The translations under genes and the position numbers were made by a program. A stretch of DNA of 64,000 nucleotides, taken from positions 459,001 to 523,000 of the forward strand of contig CP046062.1 of NCBI GenBank assembly GCA_009676745.1, given 5' to 3'. Position 1 is the stretch's first letter. Each line of letters opens with the position of its first letter. This DNA comes from Leuconostoc mesenteroides subsp. mesenteroides (GTDB taxonomy: Bacteria; Bacillota; Bacilli; Lactobacillales; Lactobacillaceae). Below the pieces are notes generated by a model. It did no database searches, had not been told where the DNA came from, and saw only the letters and a list, made by a program, of their open reading frames with translations. Positions 36,914 to 46,588 of this stretch are shown here, piece by piece.

Positions 36914-38349
36914 ATCAATTCCTTTAATCTTTCGAGTTCAGCTAAAAAAGGTTTACGTTGTGTTTTTCCACTAGCAGTAGTGTGCCAGTTGTGAGCCAAA
37001 TAAAATCGTTTTGGTATTTTATAATGCGCAATGTGCTCTCGACCGAATTGAATTAAAGCATCTTTTTGCAATTTCTCACCCAAAACGATAGCTATTGGCA
37101 CTGAACCCCACTTTTGATCCGGTACCCCGACGACGACTATTCTATTTAACCCTGGGTATTCTGCGTAAATATCTTCAACCTCATCGGGGAAAATATTCTC
37201 ACCACCTGAATTTATCATATCACCTTCACGTCCCTGAACGAATAAATACCCTTCATCATCCAAATAACCATAATCTTCAGTATTAAACCAACCATCAATC
37301 AGATGTTCAGCTAGTTTATCTGGTTGATTGAGATATCCAATCGTTAAGGTTGGTGATTGAATCCAAATATTCCCCTCCCGAGATACTTTTCCGTTATGAT
37401 CAGCGATTTTTAGACGCACTGAAAACAATGGTTTCCCCACTGATCCAATCTTTCGAACCGCATCTTCTGCATCGAGTGCCACAATTTGCGAGGCAGTTTC
37501 TGTCATGCCATACGATTGAATGACAGGAATTCGGTGGTCCTGTGCCTGATTTAGTGTTGCAAGGTCTGTTGGCCCACCACCAAGAAGCATTGCTCGAAAA
37601 TGATGATTATAATGAGCACCTTTTGGTAGATTAGCAAGTAATTGTTTTAACATCACTGGAACGACTGATATAGTAGTAATCGGTTGTTCAATCAACAGTT
37701 GATTAACCTGATGCGCATCAAATTTAGGTTGTAGGACGACACACATACCATAAATTAATCCACGCATGATGATCGAAAATCCACTAATATGGAAGATAGG
37801 TACCACGGCTAACCAACAATCATCAGCTGTTAATCCTAAATTCAAAGCACTTCCTATCGCAGAATAGAAATGGTTTTGATAGGTTTGCATAACGCCTTTG
37901 GCTTTACTCGTTGTACCCGAAGTATACATGATACTTGTCACGAAGTCTTCAGGGAAAGTTTCAACTGGTGTTATCTTTTGCTGTGTTGACAAATCACTAA
38001 ACTTAATTTGCTTAGCAATACTTAGCTCACTCACATAGGCATCATCTGTTAAAATTGTTGTCACACCCGCATCTGCAATTTGATAATTAATTTCTGCTAC
38101 TGATAAACGCCAATTTATAAAAACAATGGTTTTGCCAAGTTGCTGCAGTGCCATAATCACTAAATAACCCGTGAGCGTATTATTCATTATCAACGCCACG
38201 CGAGAATCGTCTTGGGTAACTGTCGCAATTTTTTGGGCCATATCGTATGCTTGGTCAGCCACTTCTCGAAATGTTAATTGTTTATTTTTATACTGTACGG
38301 CAATCCGATTTGGCGTGAGTCGTGCACGTTTTGTAAGCCAGTTTTCCAT
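36910..38349 (-). CDS. menE: o-Succinylbenzoate-CoA ligase
   Basis: The 479-residue acyl-CoA synthetase activates o-succinylbenzoate in menaquinone synthesis. The AMP-binding motif is SIMYTSGTTSKAKGVM (about 138-153). QSYGMTETASQ, WFNTEDYGYLDDEGYL and the C-terminal lysine region ASGKTQR are present. The pairing with menG makes MenE the likely identity among related acyl-CoA ligases. Confidence 0.88.
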   Translation of the reverse strand: MENWLTKRARLTPNRIAVQYKNKQLTFREVADQAYDMAQKIATVTQDDSRVALIMNNTLTGYLVIMALQQLGKTIVFINWRLSVAEINYQIADAGVTTILTDDAYVSELSIAKQIKFSDLSTQQKITPVETFPEDFVTSIMYTSGTTSKAKGVMQTYQNHFYSAIGSALNLGLTADDCWLAVVPIFHISGFSIIMRGLIYGMCVVLQPKFDAHQVNQLLIEQPITTISVVPVMLKQLLANLPKGAHYNHHFRAMLLGGGPTDLATLNQAQDHRIPVIQSYGMTETASQIVALDAEDAVRKIGSVGKPLFSVRLKIADHNGKVSREGNIWIQSPTLTIGYLNQPDKLAEHLIDGWFNTEDYGYLDDEGYLFVQGREGDMINSGGENIFPDEVEDIYAEYPGLNRIVVVGVPDQKWGSVPIAIVLGEKLQKDALIQFGREHIAHYKIPKRFYLAHNWHTTASGKTQRKPFLAELERLKELI

Positions 38350-38418
38350 TTTTATATCATACCGCAGAATTTCTTTGAAAACAAAAGTGTTGCTCTGTCA
38401 AAAATATTGGTTTTATGA

Positions 38419-38940
38419 CTAAAATTCTTCAACTTGGGCTTCAATGCCTAATTCTGATACTGCGTTGAGATAGTCAGCCTCAGAAATGTCATCTGTCGTA
38501 CGTAATAAATGAAAAGTCCCACCCATGTTCTTAGTCACGAGATGCGAATCGTTAACCCCATTGCGCTTATAAAAGTCGTATCGTTTCACACGTTGTACTT
38601 CATTATCTGCTTGTTGACCTGTAATTTCTGATTCTAAAATGACCCCATTGGGATACTGGTTTTTTAATGCATCAATTGTTTGACTACCAATCCCTCTTCC
38701 ACGAATGTTCGTATCAACTGCAAAATAGAGTACGAATACTTTTTGTACCGATATTTCAACCAGTAGCAAAATACCAACTGGTTGTTCATCAACGATTAAA
38801 GCCATCTTAATTGACTCTTTTGTCTTAGCCATCTGGGCTAACTGTATAAAATCAAGTCGCTCATATGCTGGAAATGATTGCATATAAATATTTTGCCAAT
38901 AGGCTTTATTTTCTTCAGTTACGTCAACAATTTTTATCAT
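38419..38940 (-). CDS. GNAT-family acetyltransferase
   Basis: The 173-residue protein has a GNAT fold with the acetyl-CoA motif VDTNIRGRGIGSQTIDALK (about 77-95). The ATG at 38940 has GGAG about 9 nt upstream and is preferred over the ATG five codons earlier. The acceptor substrate cannot be told from sequence. Confidence 0.8.
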   Translation of the reverse strand: MIKIVDVTEENKAYWQNIYMQSFPAYERLDFIQLAQMAKTKESIKMALIVDEQPVGILLLVEISVQKVFVLYFAVDTNIRGRGIGSQTIDALKNQYPNGVILESEITGQQADNEVQRVKRYDFYKRNGVNDSHLVTKNMGGTFHLLRTTDDISEADYLNAVSELGIEAQVEEF

Positions 38941-39095
38941 TCGAATGATCTCCATCTACATATTAATGATTGTTCTCATTTTATCATAATTCAAAGAGAG
39001 ATAGGCCTACGCAATTTAAAATAAAAAACGCAACCAGCATATCAACTTAAAATAACATTTTTGATCTGCCTTAGCGTATTTTTTATAATGATAAT

Positions 39096-40121
39096 TCAAA
39101 TTATTTGTTCCTTATCAGCCAATTTAAACACGTGCCAAATAGTAATCGCAACGACCCAGGCGACAACAAACAGTGCAACTAATATAATACCCATCTGATT
39201 AAAATCTAGCGACGTCGCCCACCGTGTCAACGCATTATTCCAACTAAACATCACACTAAATGCCTGAACAAAATCAATAAATCCAATAAATCCGGCTGCC
39301 ATTATAGAAATCCCTGTGATTGTTAAATTGTAATACACTTTACGATACGGTGATGAAAATACCCAACGATATGTCGTACTCATAAAAAAACCATCAATGG
39401 TATCCATCAAACACATACCAGCTGTAAATAATAACGGAAAAGCCAATGTTGCATACCAGGGGACTCCAGCATTTGCAGCGGTAGCAGATGTTGCTAATAC
39501 CGCAATCTGAGTAGCAGTATCAAAGCCTAATCCAAAAAGAAAGCCAACAATTGCTACTTGCCAATTGTGCTTAATCATTCCTAATAGTTTCAAAAATAAA
39601 CGATAAATCTTAGATGAATTAATTTGGCTGTCCGTACTGGCTTTAGTATGATGATTGCGCATAGCGATAAACTTCACCCAAATATCATGCAAGATAACAC
39701 TATTAACGAGAGCCAACATCAACAACATGGTAGCTGCAATCAGCGTGCCTAAAGCACCTCCTATTTGCTCAAAAATAGGCATAGAATGTTTTGCCCATTC
39801 GACAAATAGTACGGTTACCAATGCCATTAACACCACAACCATTGAATGTCCAAATGAAAAACTAAAACCAACACCTCGTGTATTTTTACCATCGTTGAGC
39901 ATCTTACGTGTCATGTTGTCAATTGCTGCAATATGATCTACATCAAAAGCATGCCGCAATCCCATTGTGAAGGAAAGATAAGCCATCGCTATCATTTCAG
40001 GATATCGAGTAGCACTTGTCATTAACAATAGCATTCCTGATATCAAAAAAAGAAGAATTATTGCGCCATAACGTATCGCATCGGACTGAACGGTTGCTTG
40101 TTTTTTTATATTTAACATCAT
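39096..40121 (-). CDS. NiCoT-family nickel/cobalt transporter
   Basis: The 341-residue membrane permease has about eight helices and the family signature RHAFDVDHIAAIDN (HX4DH, residues about 57-70) plus LGFDTATQIAVL. NiCoT permeases import Ni2+ or Co2+ with high affinity; the present sequence does not settle which metal. The gene lies 180 nt downstream of an attenuator terminator and nearly the same attenuator precedes the suf operon. Control by that element suggests a link with Fe-S or leucine metabolism. Confidence 0.88.
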   Translation of the reverse strand: MMLNIKKQATVQSDAIRYGAIILLFLISGMLLLMTSATRYPEMIAMAYLSFTMGLRHAFDVDHIAAIDNMTRKMLNDGKNTRGVGFSFSFGHSMVVVLMALVTVLFVEWAKHSMPIFEQIGGALGTLIAATMLLMLALVNSVILHDIWVKFIAMRNHHTKASTDSQINSSKIYRLFLKLLGMIKHNWQVAIVGFLFGLGFDTATQIAVLATSATAANAGVPWYATLAFPLLFTAGMCLMDTIDGFFMSTTYRWVFSSPYRKVYYNLTITGISIMAAGFIGFIDFVQAFSVMFSWNNALTRWATSLDFNQMGIILVALFVVAWVVAITIWHVFKLADKEQII

Positions 40122-40300
40122 AAATTTTTCTCCCTTTTTGCTGTAAAAATAAGATTATCACAGCAGCAATTATCGCGTAAATATGCTGAACAAATTGTGT
40201 CTTTAACGAACTAAACTTGTCCTTTCATACTACCTTCGATTATTTTCTAGCACGACGCACATTTTAATTCGTGCTATTACCTTTTTAAGTTAAAAAGAAC

Positions 40301-40414
40301 AAAAAAACACCTCAACATTTACCAGTTGGGGTGTTTTTGCTCACTTGTCCCAACTATCTACTATGCAATAACCTATTGGTTTAGTAGATAGTCACTCAAA
40401 GAACCTACTAAACA
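40301..40414 (-). promoter_or_regulatory. Attenuator element, copy 1 (upstream of the NiCoT gene)
   Basis: Four segments can pair in alternative ways: A ACCTACT (in the leader ORF), B TTTAGTAGGT, C ACTATCTACTAAA and D TAGTAGATAGT. A:B and C:D form hairpins (7 and 11 bp), whereas B:C (8 bp) excludes both. Directly after D, AGTTGGG (about 40349-40355) is complementary to the 5' arm CCCAACT of the terminator hairpin (40306-40335), which ends in a T run. Ribosome stalling on A should favour B:C, free D and GTTGGG, and prevent termination. The suf copy preserves every pairing with different bases. No other feature is seen in 40122-40300. Confidence 0.7.
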
Positions 40415-40471
40415 TCAACTGAGAAGTAGGTAGAGGAGAGAATAATTCATTTTTTTAATTTTTTTGTTCAT
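40415..40471 (-). CDS. Leu-rich leader peptide, copy 1
   Basis: This 18-codon frame begins MNKKIKKMNY and ends SLLYLLLS, with codons CTC CTC TAC CTA CTT CTC AGT before TGA. AGAGG lies 7 nt before the ATG. Segment A of the attenuator is formed by its last codons. In the suf copy the aligned frame ends at the same TGA. Five leucine codons near the end suggest that it senses charged tRNA-Leu. Confidence 0.65.
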   Translation of the reverse strand: MNKKIKKMNYSLLYLLLS

Positions 40472-40518
40472 AATTTTTCCTCTTTTTCATATAATTTACA
40501 TTTTTTAATACAAAACTA

Positions 40519-40547
40519 ATTATATTATTTAAATCTAATCAAAGCAA
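40519..40547 (-). promoter_or_regulatory. Promoter of the NiCoT leader
   Basis: TTGCTT (40542-40547) and TATAAT (40519-40524) are separated by 17 bp on the minus strand, about 40 nt before the leader-peptide start. Confidence 0.7.
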
Positions 40548-40597
40548 GGGTTTTGTTATTTTTTTAATATATAACTAATGAAAATGTATATTAACTA

Positions 40598-41584
40598 CTA
40601 CTTAATGGTCACATCTCCGCTATCTGTTGATATGACGTATGTTCCAGTTGTTCCTTGATGTGTGTAACTTTTCTGGTCATCATTATAACTATTGAAAGTA
40701 GCAATGTCCCCGTCAAGCGTTTTGGCAGTCACACTACTTTTACCAATCATTGCTGATATATCGCCATCTTGTGCTATGACAGTAAGTTGACCAGATAGTT
40801 GATTATTCGTTAAAGCAACATCCCCGTATGAGGTGTTTATTTTACCCGTATTGATATGATTGTGATGCATGTTCAAGTCACCATCTTCAAGTTGAATATT
40901 CACGCTATCACTGACTCGTGTATTTTGTATCGTTAAATCACCATTATCACTTTTAATGGTAGCTGTAGCTGTAGTCACATCATTTAAATTAGTATCCTCA
41001 ACATCATCAAGCATTACGTCATCTTTAACTGTTATGTTTTTTAAACTTGTATCAGCAACATGTTGAATCGCTATTTTATCTGCTTTAACATCAGAGAGGC
41101 TAACATCACTGCTATTATGTCCGTCAATTTGAATATCAGACAACCTTTGTGATTGCGGTACCGTAATCACAATACCTTCTTGGTATCCGTAGTTACCATG
41201 ATTCCAAGATAAACCAGTAATATTCAATTCAATGTTAATATTACCTTGAGATATACCAGCAGCCTGTTTATCAGTAATTTTCAAATGATTTTGCTGATAG
41301 CTCAACTCAGGTAATTTCTGGTACGTCATTACTTTAACAGTGGTTTTCTCAACATCTCCTGTGATAATACGTACAGGTAACGATGTTGACACGTCAATAT
41401 TTTTCACTTCATTATAGGTATATGTTTGTCGTACCATTTTTTCTTTTTGTGTTTTTCGATCAGTAACTTTGAGTCCATTATTCCAAGAAATAGCGCTAGA
41501 ACCGCCACCAAAAATAAATCCAATTAAAGCTAGCACAGCACCAATAACGATCAAACTCAATCCAATTTTAACACTTCGTTTCAT
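40598..41584 (-). CDS. DUF4097-type beta-repeat membrane protein
   Basis: The 328-residue protein has one N-terminal membrane helix (KIGLSLIVIGAVLALIGFIFGG) followed by a repetitive extracytoplasmic beta-helix-like domain with recurring D-G-D / S-G-D turns, as in DUF4097 proteins. It is the third gene of a PadR-DUF1700-DUF4097 unit, separated by 1 base from DUF1700. Such units are thought to respond to envelope stress; a specific role is not shown. Confidence 0.8.
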   Translation of the reverse strand: MKRSVKIGLSLIVIGAVLALIGFIFGGGSSAISWNNGLKVTDRKTQKEKMVRQTYTYNEVKNIDVSTSLPVRIITGDVEKTTVKVMTYQKLPELSYQQNHLKITDKQAAGISQGNINIELNITGLSWNHGNYGYQEGIVITVPQSQRLSDIQIDGHNSSDVSLSDVKADKIAIQHVADTSLKNITVKDDVMLDDVEDTNLNDVTTATATIKSDNGDLTIQNTRVSDSVNIQLEDGDLNMHHNHINTGKINTSYGDVALTNNQLSGQLTVIAQDGDISAMIGKSSVTAKTLDGDIATFNSYNDDQKSYTHQGTTGTYVISTDSGDVTIK

Positions 41585-41585
41585 G

Positions 41586-42191
41586 TTATTTACCCTCCCG
41601 ATGCATGTGCTTTTTATCAGTAAAACGTCGATAAATTGCCTTGCTTAATTGTGCTGTTTTATCAATTAGCCACTTCAAGAGACCAATGCCAGCTGGTATT
41701 ACTGTCAACATTATTCCCAATATGAGCAAACCACAACCAATATAGTACAGACCCGTCCAGATTGATTGCAGCAAAACACTGACTCCGATGATGACTAATA
41801 AAATACTTGTCAGGCTCAGTGCACTGACAACTGCAATAAAAGTAACTAAGAGTGCAAAAAATACAGCAGCGAGCGTGACTAAGATAACGAATATAGGCAG
41901 TGCTAACGGTGATGCCAGTAATGCTAATGCAATCCACCAAATCAGCTTAATACTTGATCGTGGATTTTTACTAGTTGTATCATCCGCTGATTTTTCGTCA
42001 GCCTTAATTGAATAGTCAGCTAAAGTTTTTCGTGAGAGTTGTTTTGGCGTGCCTAATTCACTAATACATTGCTCATATGTGACTAAATCAGCGTCCATCA
42101 CGTACTCTCGATAGAAATTCATCGCTTCCTCTTTATCTGAATGGTGCAACTGATGTAATAGTTGCTCTAACTCAGCTAAATATTTCTCCAT
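41586..42191 (-). CDS. DUF1700 (HAAS-type) membrane protein
   Basis: The 201-residue protein starts with the HAAS-like helical segment YLAELEQLLHQLHHSDKEEAMNFYREYVMDA and EQCISELGTPKQLSRK, followed by about three to four membrane helices (residues about 82-180). The family usually partners with PadR regulators and DUF4097 proteins, which is the arrangement here. Confidence 0.82.
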   Translation of the reverse strand: MEKYLAELEQLLHQLHHSDKEEAMNFYREYVMDADLVTYEQCISELGTPKQLSRKTLADYSIKADEKSADDTTSKNPRSSIKLIWWIALALLASPLALPIFVILVTLAAVFFALLVTFIAVVSALSLTSILLVIIGVSVLLQSIWTGLYYIGCGLLILGIMLTVIPAGIGLLKWLIDKTAQLSKAIYRRFTDKKHMHREGK

Positions 42192-42195
42192 CTGC

Positions 42196-42504
42196 TTATC
42201 TCTCCTTTAATAATGTGTCAACGTTTGCTTGAAATATTACCCAATCTTGGCGTATGTTAGCCAATTGGTCACGACCTAGTGTTGTAATCTGATAGTAACG
42301 CCGATTTCTGCCTTGATAAGGTTGATCATACGTTGTAACAAATTGATTATTTTTTAATCTCCGTAATACAGGATATAATGTTGACTCTGAAACGGGAATT
42401 GTCTCCTGTACTCTTTGTGTTAACGCATATCCATAATAATCTTCCTTGTCTAATATCGCTAAAACGCAACCGTCCAATAATTCTGAACTCATTTGAATTG
42501 CCAT
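42196..42504 (-). CDS. PadR-family regulator of the DUF1700/DUF4097 unit
   Basis: The 102-residue protein is a short PadR winged helix (LLDGCVLAILDKEDYYGYALTQRVQ, SESTLYPVLRRLKNN, RNRRYYQITTLGRDQL). The ATG at 42504 has GGAG 9 nt upstream. It is the first gene of its operon and its promoter carries a palindrome, so autoregulation is likely. Confidence 0.88.
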   Translation of the reverse strand: MAIQMSSELLDGCVLAILDKEDYYGYALTQRVQETIPVSESTLYPVLRRLKNNQFVTTYDQPYQGRNRRYYQITTLGRDQLANIRQDWVIFQANVDTLLKER

Positions 42505-42529
42505 ACTTATTTTCTCCAATACTATACGA

Positions 42530-42580
42530 CATATAATATATGTTCAAAAATATTATATGGATTTTATGTTATTTTGTCAA
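42530..42580 (-). promoter_or_regulatory. PadR operon promoter with inverted repeat
   Basis: TTGACA (42575-42580) and TATAAT (42552-42557) have a 17-bp spacer. CATATAATAT (42530-42539) and ATATTATATG (42550-42559) are perfect inverted arms with a 10-bp spacer, and one arm covers the -10 box. Confidence 0.75.
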
Positions 42581-42586
42581 CAAAAA

Positions 42587-42618
42587 AATATCTCAACAAA
42601 TACTATCGTTGAGATATT
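42587..42618 (-). terminator. Terminator of the leu operon
   Basis: AATATCTCAAC and GTTGAGATATT form an 11-bp stem followed on the minus strand by seven T residues, downstream of the YciO-type gene. Confidence 0.85.
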
Positions 42619-42708
42619 CTTTCGTTTTCTAATTACCTTTTAGCAACTCGCAATCAGTAGAATAAATGATATAGGCCTAGTTTTACTTTGAACTGTTTTA
42701 TGCACTTT

Positions 42709-43497
42709 TTAATAATAAAATCCGTGACGATAGTCCCATGACGAGAAAATATCACTCATAATTTTCATGATTTTGTCGACATCTAATCCCTTACGAATAA
42801 CGATTGGGGCTGGTTGAATGCCCACGGCACCATTTTGTTCTGGAATAAGCTTACCTGACTCATCAACCATAGATACCATCACGCCTTGTTCGTAGCGTGT
42901 ATCTAGTGTCTTGTCGGGTTGAATGGATGCCACATAATCATCGGCCTCAATAATTAAGTCAGCAGCATTTTCAATTTGGTCACCAATACCGGTTACCAAA
43001 CCACGGTTCCCTTTACCAGACGGATTAGCTGAACTTGCAAATGAGAACTTACCGTACTTTTCCCACATTTCTTTGGCAATATTTTCACTTGGTGTACCAA
43101 ACTTGATAACAAAACAACTGGTTTCACGTTTATCCATCATCAAATCTTTTGTACCGTCATTTGGTATCTTGCTCTTAGCTTCTTCTTTCCAAGGCAAAAT
43201 ACAACCTAACAGAATATCCTCATGCCAATGTTGCTGATACATTTGTTCGATTTCAGGTGTCATTTGTGCTAATTCTTTAACTTGCTCTACTGAACCACAC
43301 AATACGACACCTGGCTTATTACGCTTACGATTCTTAGCGGCAAACTTGCGTTCTAGTCCTTTATCATCTGAAGTCATAATAATGTAACCCACTTTTGTTG
43401 GACTAACAATCATCCCCCCATCTTCTTTCAAAATGTCAATCGCTTCACTTTGAACGCCACCATTCCAATGAATCTTTGCTGTTGTTGCTTCTGTCAT
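42709..43497 (-). CDS. Sua5/YciO/YrdC-domain protein
   Basis: The 262-residue protein has the YrdC fold with SPTKVGYIIMTSDD (residues about 31-44), the KNRKRNKPGVVL basic cluster and SSANPSGKGN. True TsaC/Sua5 proteins make threonylcarbamoyl-AMP for tRNA; this paralogue has altered spacing and lies 46 bp after leuD, so a different role is possible. It seems to be the last gene of the leuABCD transcript. Confidence 0.75.
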   Translation of the reverse strand: MTEATTAKIHWNGGVQSEAIDILKEDGGMIVSPTKVGYIIMTSDDKGLERKFAAKNRKRNKPGVVLCGSVEQVKELAQMTPEIEQMYQQHWHEDILLGCILPWKEEAKSKIPNDGTKDLMMDKRETSCFVIKFGTPSENIAKEMWEKYGKFSFASSANPSGKGNRGLVTGIGDQIENAADLIIEADDYVASIQPDKTLDTRYEQGVMVSMVDESGKLIPEQNGAVGIQPAPIVIRKGLDVDKIMKIMSDIFSSWDYRHGFYY

Positions 43498-43543
43498 GAT
43501 AAATTACCATCCTTTTAATATTTGATTTCCGTAAAATACTTAC

Positions 43544-44128
43544 TTATCCAAAATTAGGTCGCTGCTTTTCGAAGGCAGCAATTAATTTTTCATACTTCAT
43601 CGTATTATCAATGTCATCTTCACCATTGATAAACTTTTCTTTCCATTGTGAATTAATATCAAAATGAAAAGTATAGTTGTTATAGGTCACTGTTTGTTTA
43701 GGTAAATCAATTTGAATATTTTCATCTGCTTGAATACCCCGCAATATTCTCCGGTTTTCTTCGGGCAACACAATTGGTAACAAACCATTTTTAGTTGAAT
43801 TCATGTAAAATATATCTGAAAATCCACCGCCAATCACTGCTCTAAATCCATAATCCGTTAACGCCCAAACCGCGTGTTCTCGTGATGAGCCTGATCCAAA
43901 ATCATGCCCTGTAATTAAAATCGAAGCCCCTTGATGTGCTGGTTTGTTCAATTCAAACGCCTCGTTCAACGAACCGTCGTCATTATAACGCCAATCATAA
44001 AATAAATCTTTACCAAAGCCGGTCTTTAAAATGTTTTTTAAAAATTGTTTAGGCAAGATAATATCCGTATTAATGTTGTCATTTGGAATAACAACGGCTC
44101 TGCCTGTCTCTCTTACAAAAGCTTCCAT
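43544..44128 (-). CDS. leuD: 3-Isopropylmalate dehydratase small subunit
   Basis: The 194-residue small subunit pairs with LeuC to isomerise 2-isopropylmalate. The family motifs are [14 protein letters not shown] (about 18-31), [17 protein letters not shown] and the C-terminal KQRPNFG. It lies 9 bp after leuC. Confidence 0.96.
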   Translation of the reverse strand: MEAFVRETGRAVVIPNDNINTDIILPKQFLKNILKTGFGKDLFYDWRYNDDGSLNEAFELNKPAHQGASILITGHDFGSGSSREHAVWALTDYGFRAVIGGGFSDIFYMNSTKNGLLPIVLPEENRRILRGIQADENIQIDLPKQTVTYNNYTFHFDINSQWKEKFINGEDDIDNTMKYEKLIAAFEKQRPNFG

Positions 44129-44137
44129 ATCATTCCC

Positions 44138-45514
44138 CTATACAAATTCATCTGTCGTAATATCAACAAAGTGACCAGCAATCCCTGCTGCAGCAACCAT
44201 CGCTGGAGAAGCCAAATGCGTTCTCGATCCTGCACCTTGGCGCCCAATGAAATTTCTATTTGATGTTGAAGCAACATGTTTCCCCGCTGGAATTTTATCA
44301 GGATTCATCGCCAAACATGCCGAACATCCTGGTTCACGCCATTCACAACCAGCTTCTTCAAATATTTGAGCAATACCCGATTTAATTGCACGATTTCTTA
44401 TCGCACGACTACCAGGCACGACCCAGGCAGTAACATTAGGTGCTAAGTGATGGCCTTTCATCATATTCGCAGCAATTTCAAGATCTTCATAACGACTATT
44501 CGTGCATGATCCGATGAAAATGTAATCTAAATTAATGTCAACAGGCTTCATATTAGGCTGCAAGCCAATATACTCATAGGCGTTGGCGTCATTGTCATCT
44601 TTTATTGCTGGCAAAGATTGATCAACAGGTGTAGCCATGCCTGGATTTGTTCCCCATGTCACCATGGGCTTCAAATTTGATACATCAAAGGTCAACGTCT
44701 CATCAAAGTCACTTTCATTATCTGTGTAGAATTGTGACCAATAATTTTTAGCAGCTTCAAAATTCTTAGGTGCTTGTTCACGGCCTTCAATATAGTCAAA
44801 TGTCGTTTGATCTGGTTGTACCATACCCGTTCTTGAACCAGCCTCAATGGACATGTTGCATATCGTCATACGAGCTTCCATTGATAACTTCTCAATCGTT
44901 TCACCGTAAAACTCAATCGCATAACCAACGCCAAATGACACCCCATATTTAGCAATAATGCCCATGATAATATCTTTAGCGTATGTATTTTTGGGCAGCT
45001 TTCCAGTAACCTTAATTCCCAGAGTTTTTGGTTTAACTTGCCAAATTGTTTGCGTCGCGAGCACGTGCTCAACTTCGGAAGTACCAATGCCAAATGCAAT
45101 TGCGCCAAACGCACCGTGTGTCGCTGTGTGGGAATCACCACAGACGATTACTTTAGCAGGCTGTGTCAGACCCCGTTCAGGCCCCACAACATGAACGATT
45201 CCTTGCTTGTCATCACCAATTGATGCTAATGGGATGTCAAATTCCTTCGTGTTTTTGACCAATGTATCCATCTGCAATCGAGACATTTGATCTTGCACAT
45301 TAAATATATCTTGCGTTGGCACATTATGATCCATAGTTGCAAAAGTTAAATCTGGTCGTCTAACGCGGCGATTCGTACTTCTCAGTCCATCGAAAGGCTG
45401 CGGTGATGTTACCTCATGTACTAAGTGTAAATCGACATAAATCAATTGCGCCTCACCAACTTCCCCAGTAATAACATGTTTTTCCCAAATTTTGTCAAAG
45501 AGTGTTCTGCTCAT
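44138..45514 (-). CDS. leuC: 3-Isopropylmalate dehydratase large subunit (4Fe-4S)
   Basis: The 458-residue aconitase-type subunit has the cluster cysteines in [10 protein letters not shown] (about 337-346) and [10 protein letters not shown] (about 398-407). [31 protein letters not shown] is intact. It is probably one of few Fe-S enzymes of the cell, and the suf operon is encoded just upstream. It overlaps leuB by 4 bases. Confidence 0.97.
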   Translation of the reverse strand: MSRTLFDKIWEKHVITGEVGEAQLIYVDLHLVHEVTSPQPFDGLRSTNRRVRRPDLTFATMDHNVPTQDIFNVQDQMSRLQMDTLVKNTKEFDIPLASIGDDKQGIVHVVGPERGLTQPAKVIVCGDSHTATHGAFGAIAFGIGTSEVEHVLATQTIWQVKPKTLGIKVTGKLPKNTYAKDIIMGIIAKYGVSFGVGYAIEFYGETIEKLSMEARMTICNMSIEAGSRTGMVQPDQTTFDYIEGREQAPKNFEAAKNYWSQFYTDNESDFDETLTFDVSNLKPMVTWGTNPGMATPVDQSLPAIKDDNDANAYEYIGLQPNMKPVDINLDYIFIGSCTNSRYEDLEIAANMMKGHHLAPNVTAWVVPGSRAIRNRAIKSGIAQIFEEAGCEWREPGCSACLAMNPDKIPAGKHVASTSNRNFIGRQGAGSRTHLASPAMVAAAGIAGHFVDITTDEFV

Positions 45515-46584
45515 TGTATACCTACCGATTCATTATTTTTTATGTAATCAACCATTTTTTGTGTCACTTCATCGGTCGTCATTGTTCCACCCATGTCTGG
45601 TGTCACATAGTGGTTCTCAATAATGTAGTCTACTGCTTTAGTCATTTTATCGGCAATTCTTTTTTCACCAAAGCTTTCTGTCAACATCATAGCTACTGTA
45701 TTTACCATAGAAATTGGATTGGCTATGCCTTGGCCAGCAATATCAGGTGCTGAACCGTGAATTGGTTCATACAAATTAGGGCCGCTTGCACCAACTGACA
45801 TCGAAGGTATTTGTCCAATGGAACCTGTAATTTGTGCTGCTTCGTCACTTAGAATGTCTCCAAATAAATTAGGTATAATCACAACATCAAATGCGGTCGG
45901 CTTGGTCATAATTGCCATTGTCATCGCGTCAATATAGTAATAGTCGATTGTCACATCCGGATAACTTTTGCCAACTTCATTAGCAATCTTTCGCCAAAAT
46001 TTTGATGTAGCCAACACATTTGACTTATCAACAATGGTGACATGCTTGTTCCGCTTTTGCGCCATTTTAAATCCTTGGTGCATAATACGAGTTACTTCTT
46101 CTTCACTGTAATACATCGTATCAATTGCTTGATCTGCTTCCAGTTTACGTGGCTTGCCAAAATAAGCACCTGATGTCAACTCCCGAACAATGACAAAGTC
46201 CGTATTTTCTACATATTCTGGCTTCAATGGTGAACGGTCAATTTGTGCTGCCGTCACTTTGGTTGGCCGTATATTGGCAAATAAGTTCAGTTTTGATCTG
46301 ATTTCTAACAACCCTTGCTCCGGACGTCGTGACGCATTATCCCATTTTGGCCCACCAATTGCACTAAGTAGGATCGCATCAGCTTGTTTTGAAACATCAA
46401 TCGTTGATTGTGGTAGCGGGTCACCAGCCCGATCAATCCCATCACCACCAAATGGTGCATCTATCAGTTCATAAGCAAATGTTGTATCCTTTGTCGCAGC
46501 ATCCAATACTGCTAAACCCGATGTCATGATTTCCGGACCGATATAATCGCCTTTTAAAACTACTATTTTTTTAACTGATGTCAT
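45511..46584 (-). CDS. leuB: 3-Isopropylmalate dehydrogenase
   Basis: The 357-residue NAD-dependent enzyme oxidatively decarboxylates 3-isopropylmalate. It shows [10 protein letters not shown], the substrate-binding [25 protein letters not shown] and the [14 protein letters not shown] signature. I use the ATG at 46584 (MTSVKK); an alternative GTG lies at 46596. It follows leuA almost without a gap. Confidence 0.96.
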   Translation of the reverse strand: MTSVKKIVVLKGDYIGPEIMTSGLAVLDAATKDTTFAYELIDAPFGGDGIDRAGDPLPQSTIDVSKQADAILLSAIGGPKWDNASRRPEQGLLEIRSKLNLFANIRPTKVTAAQIDRSPLKPEYVENTDFVIVRELTSGAYFGKPRKLEADQAIDTMYYSEEEVTRIMHQGFKMAQKRNKHVTIVDKSNVLATSKFWRKIANEVGKSYPDVTIDYYYIDAMTMAIMTKPTAFDVVIIPNLFGDILSDEAAQITGSIGQIPSMSVGASGPNLYEPIHGSAPDIAGQGIANPISMVNTVAMMLTESFGEKRIADKMTKAVDYIIENHYVTPDMGGTMTTDEVTQKMVDYIKNNESVGIQ

Positions 46585-46588
46585 ATTA

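Noticed and set aside
40301..40414. T-box or metal riboswitch as explanation of the NiCoT/suf leader element
   Set aside because: No GGTGGTACC box is present, and I could not match the sequence to a metal riboswitch that I know. A translated Leu-rich frame fits the shared stop codon better; a metal-sensing RNA cannot be fully excluded.
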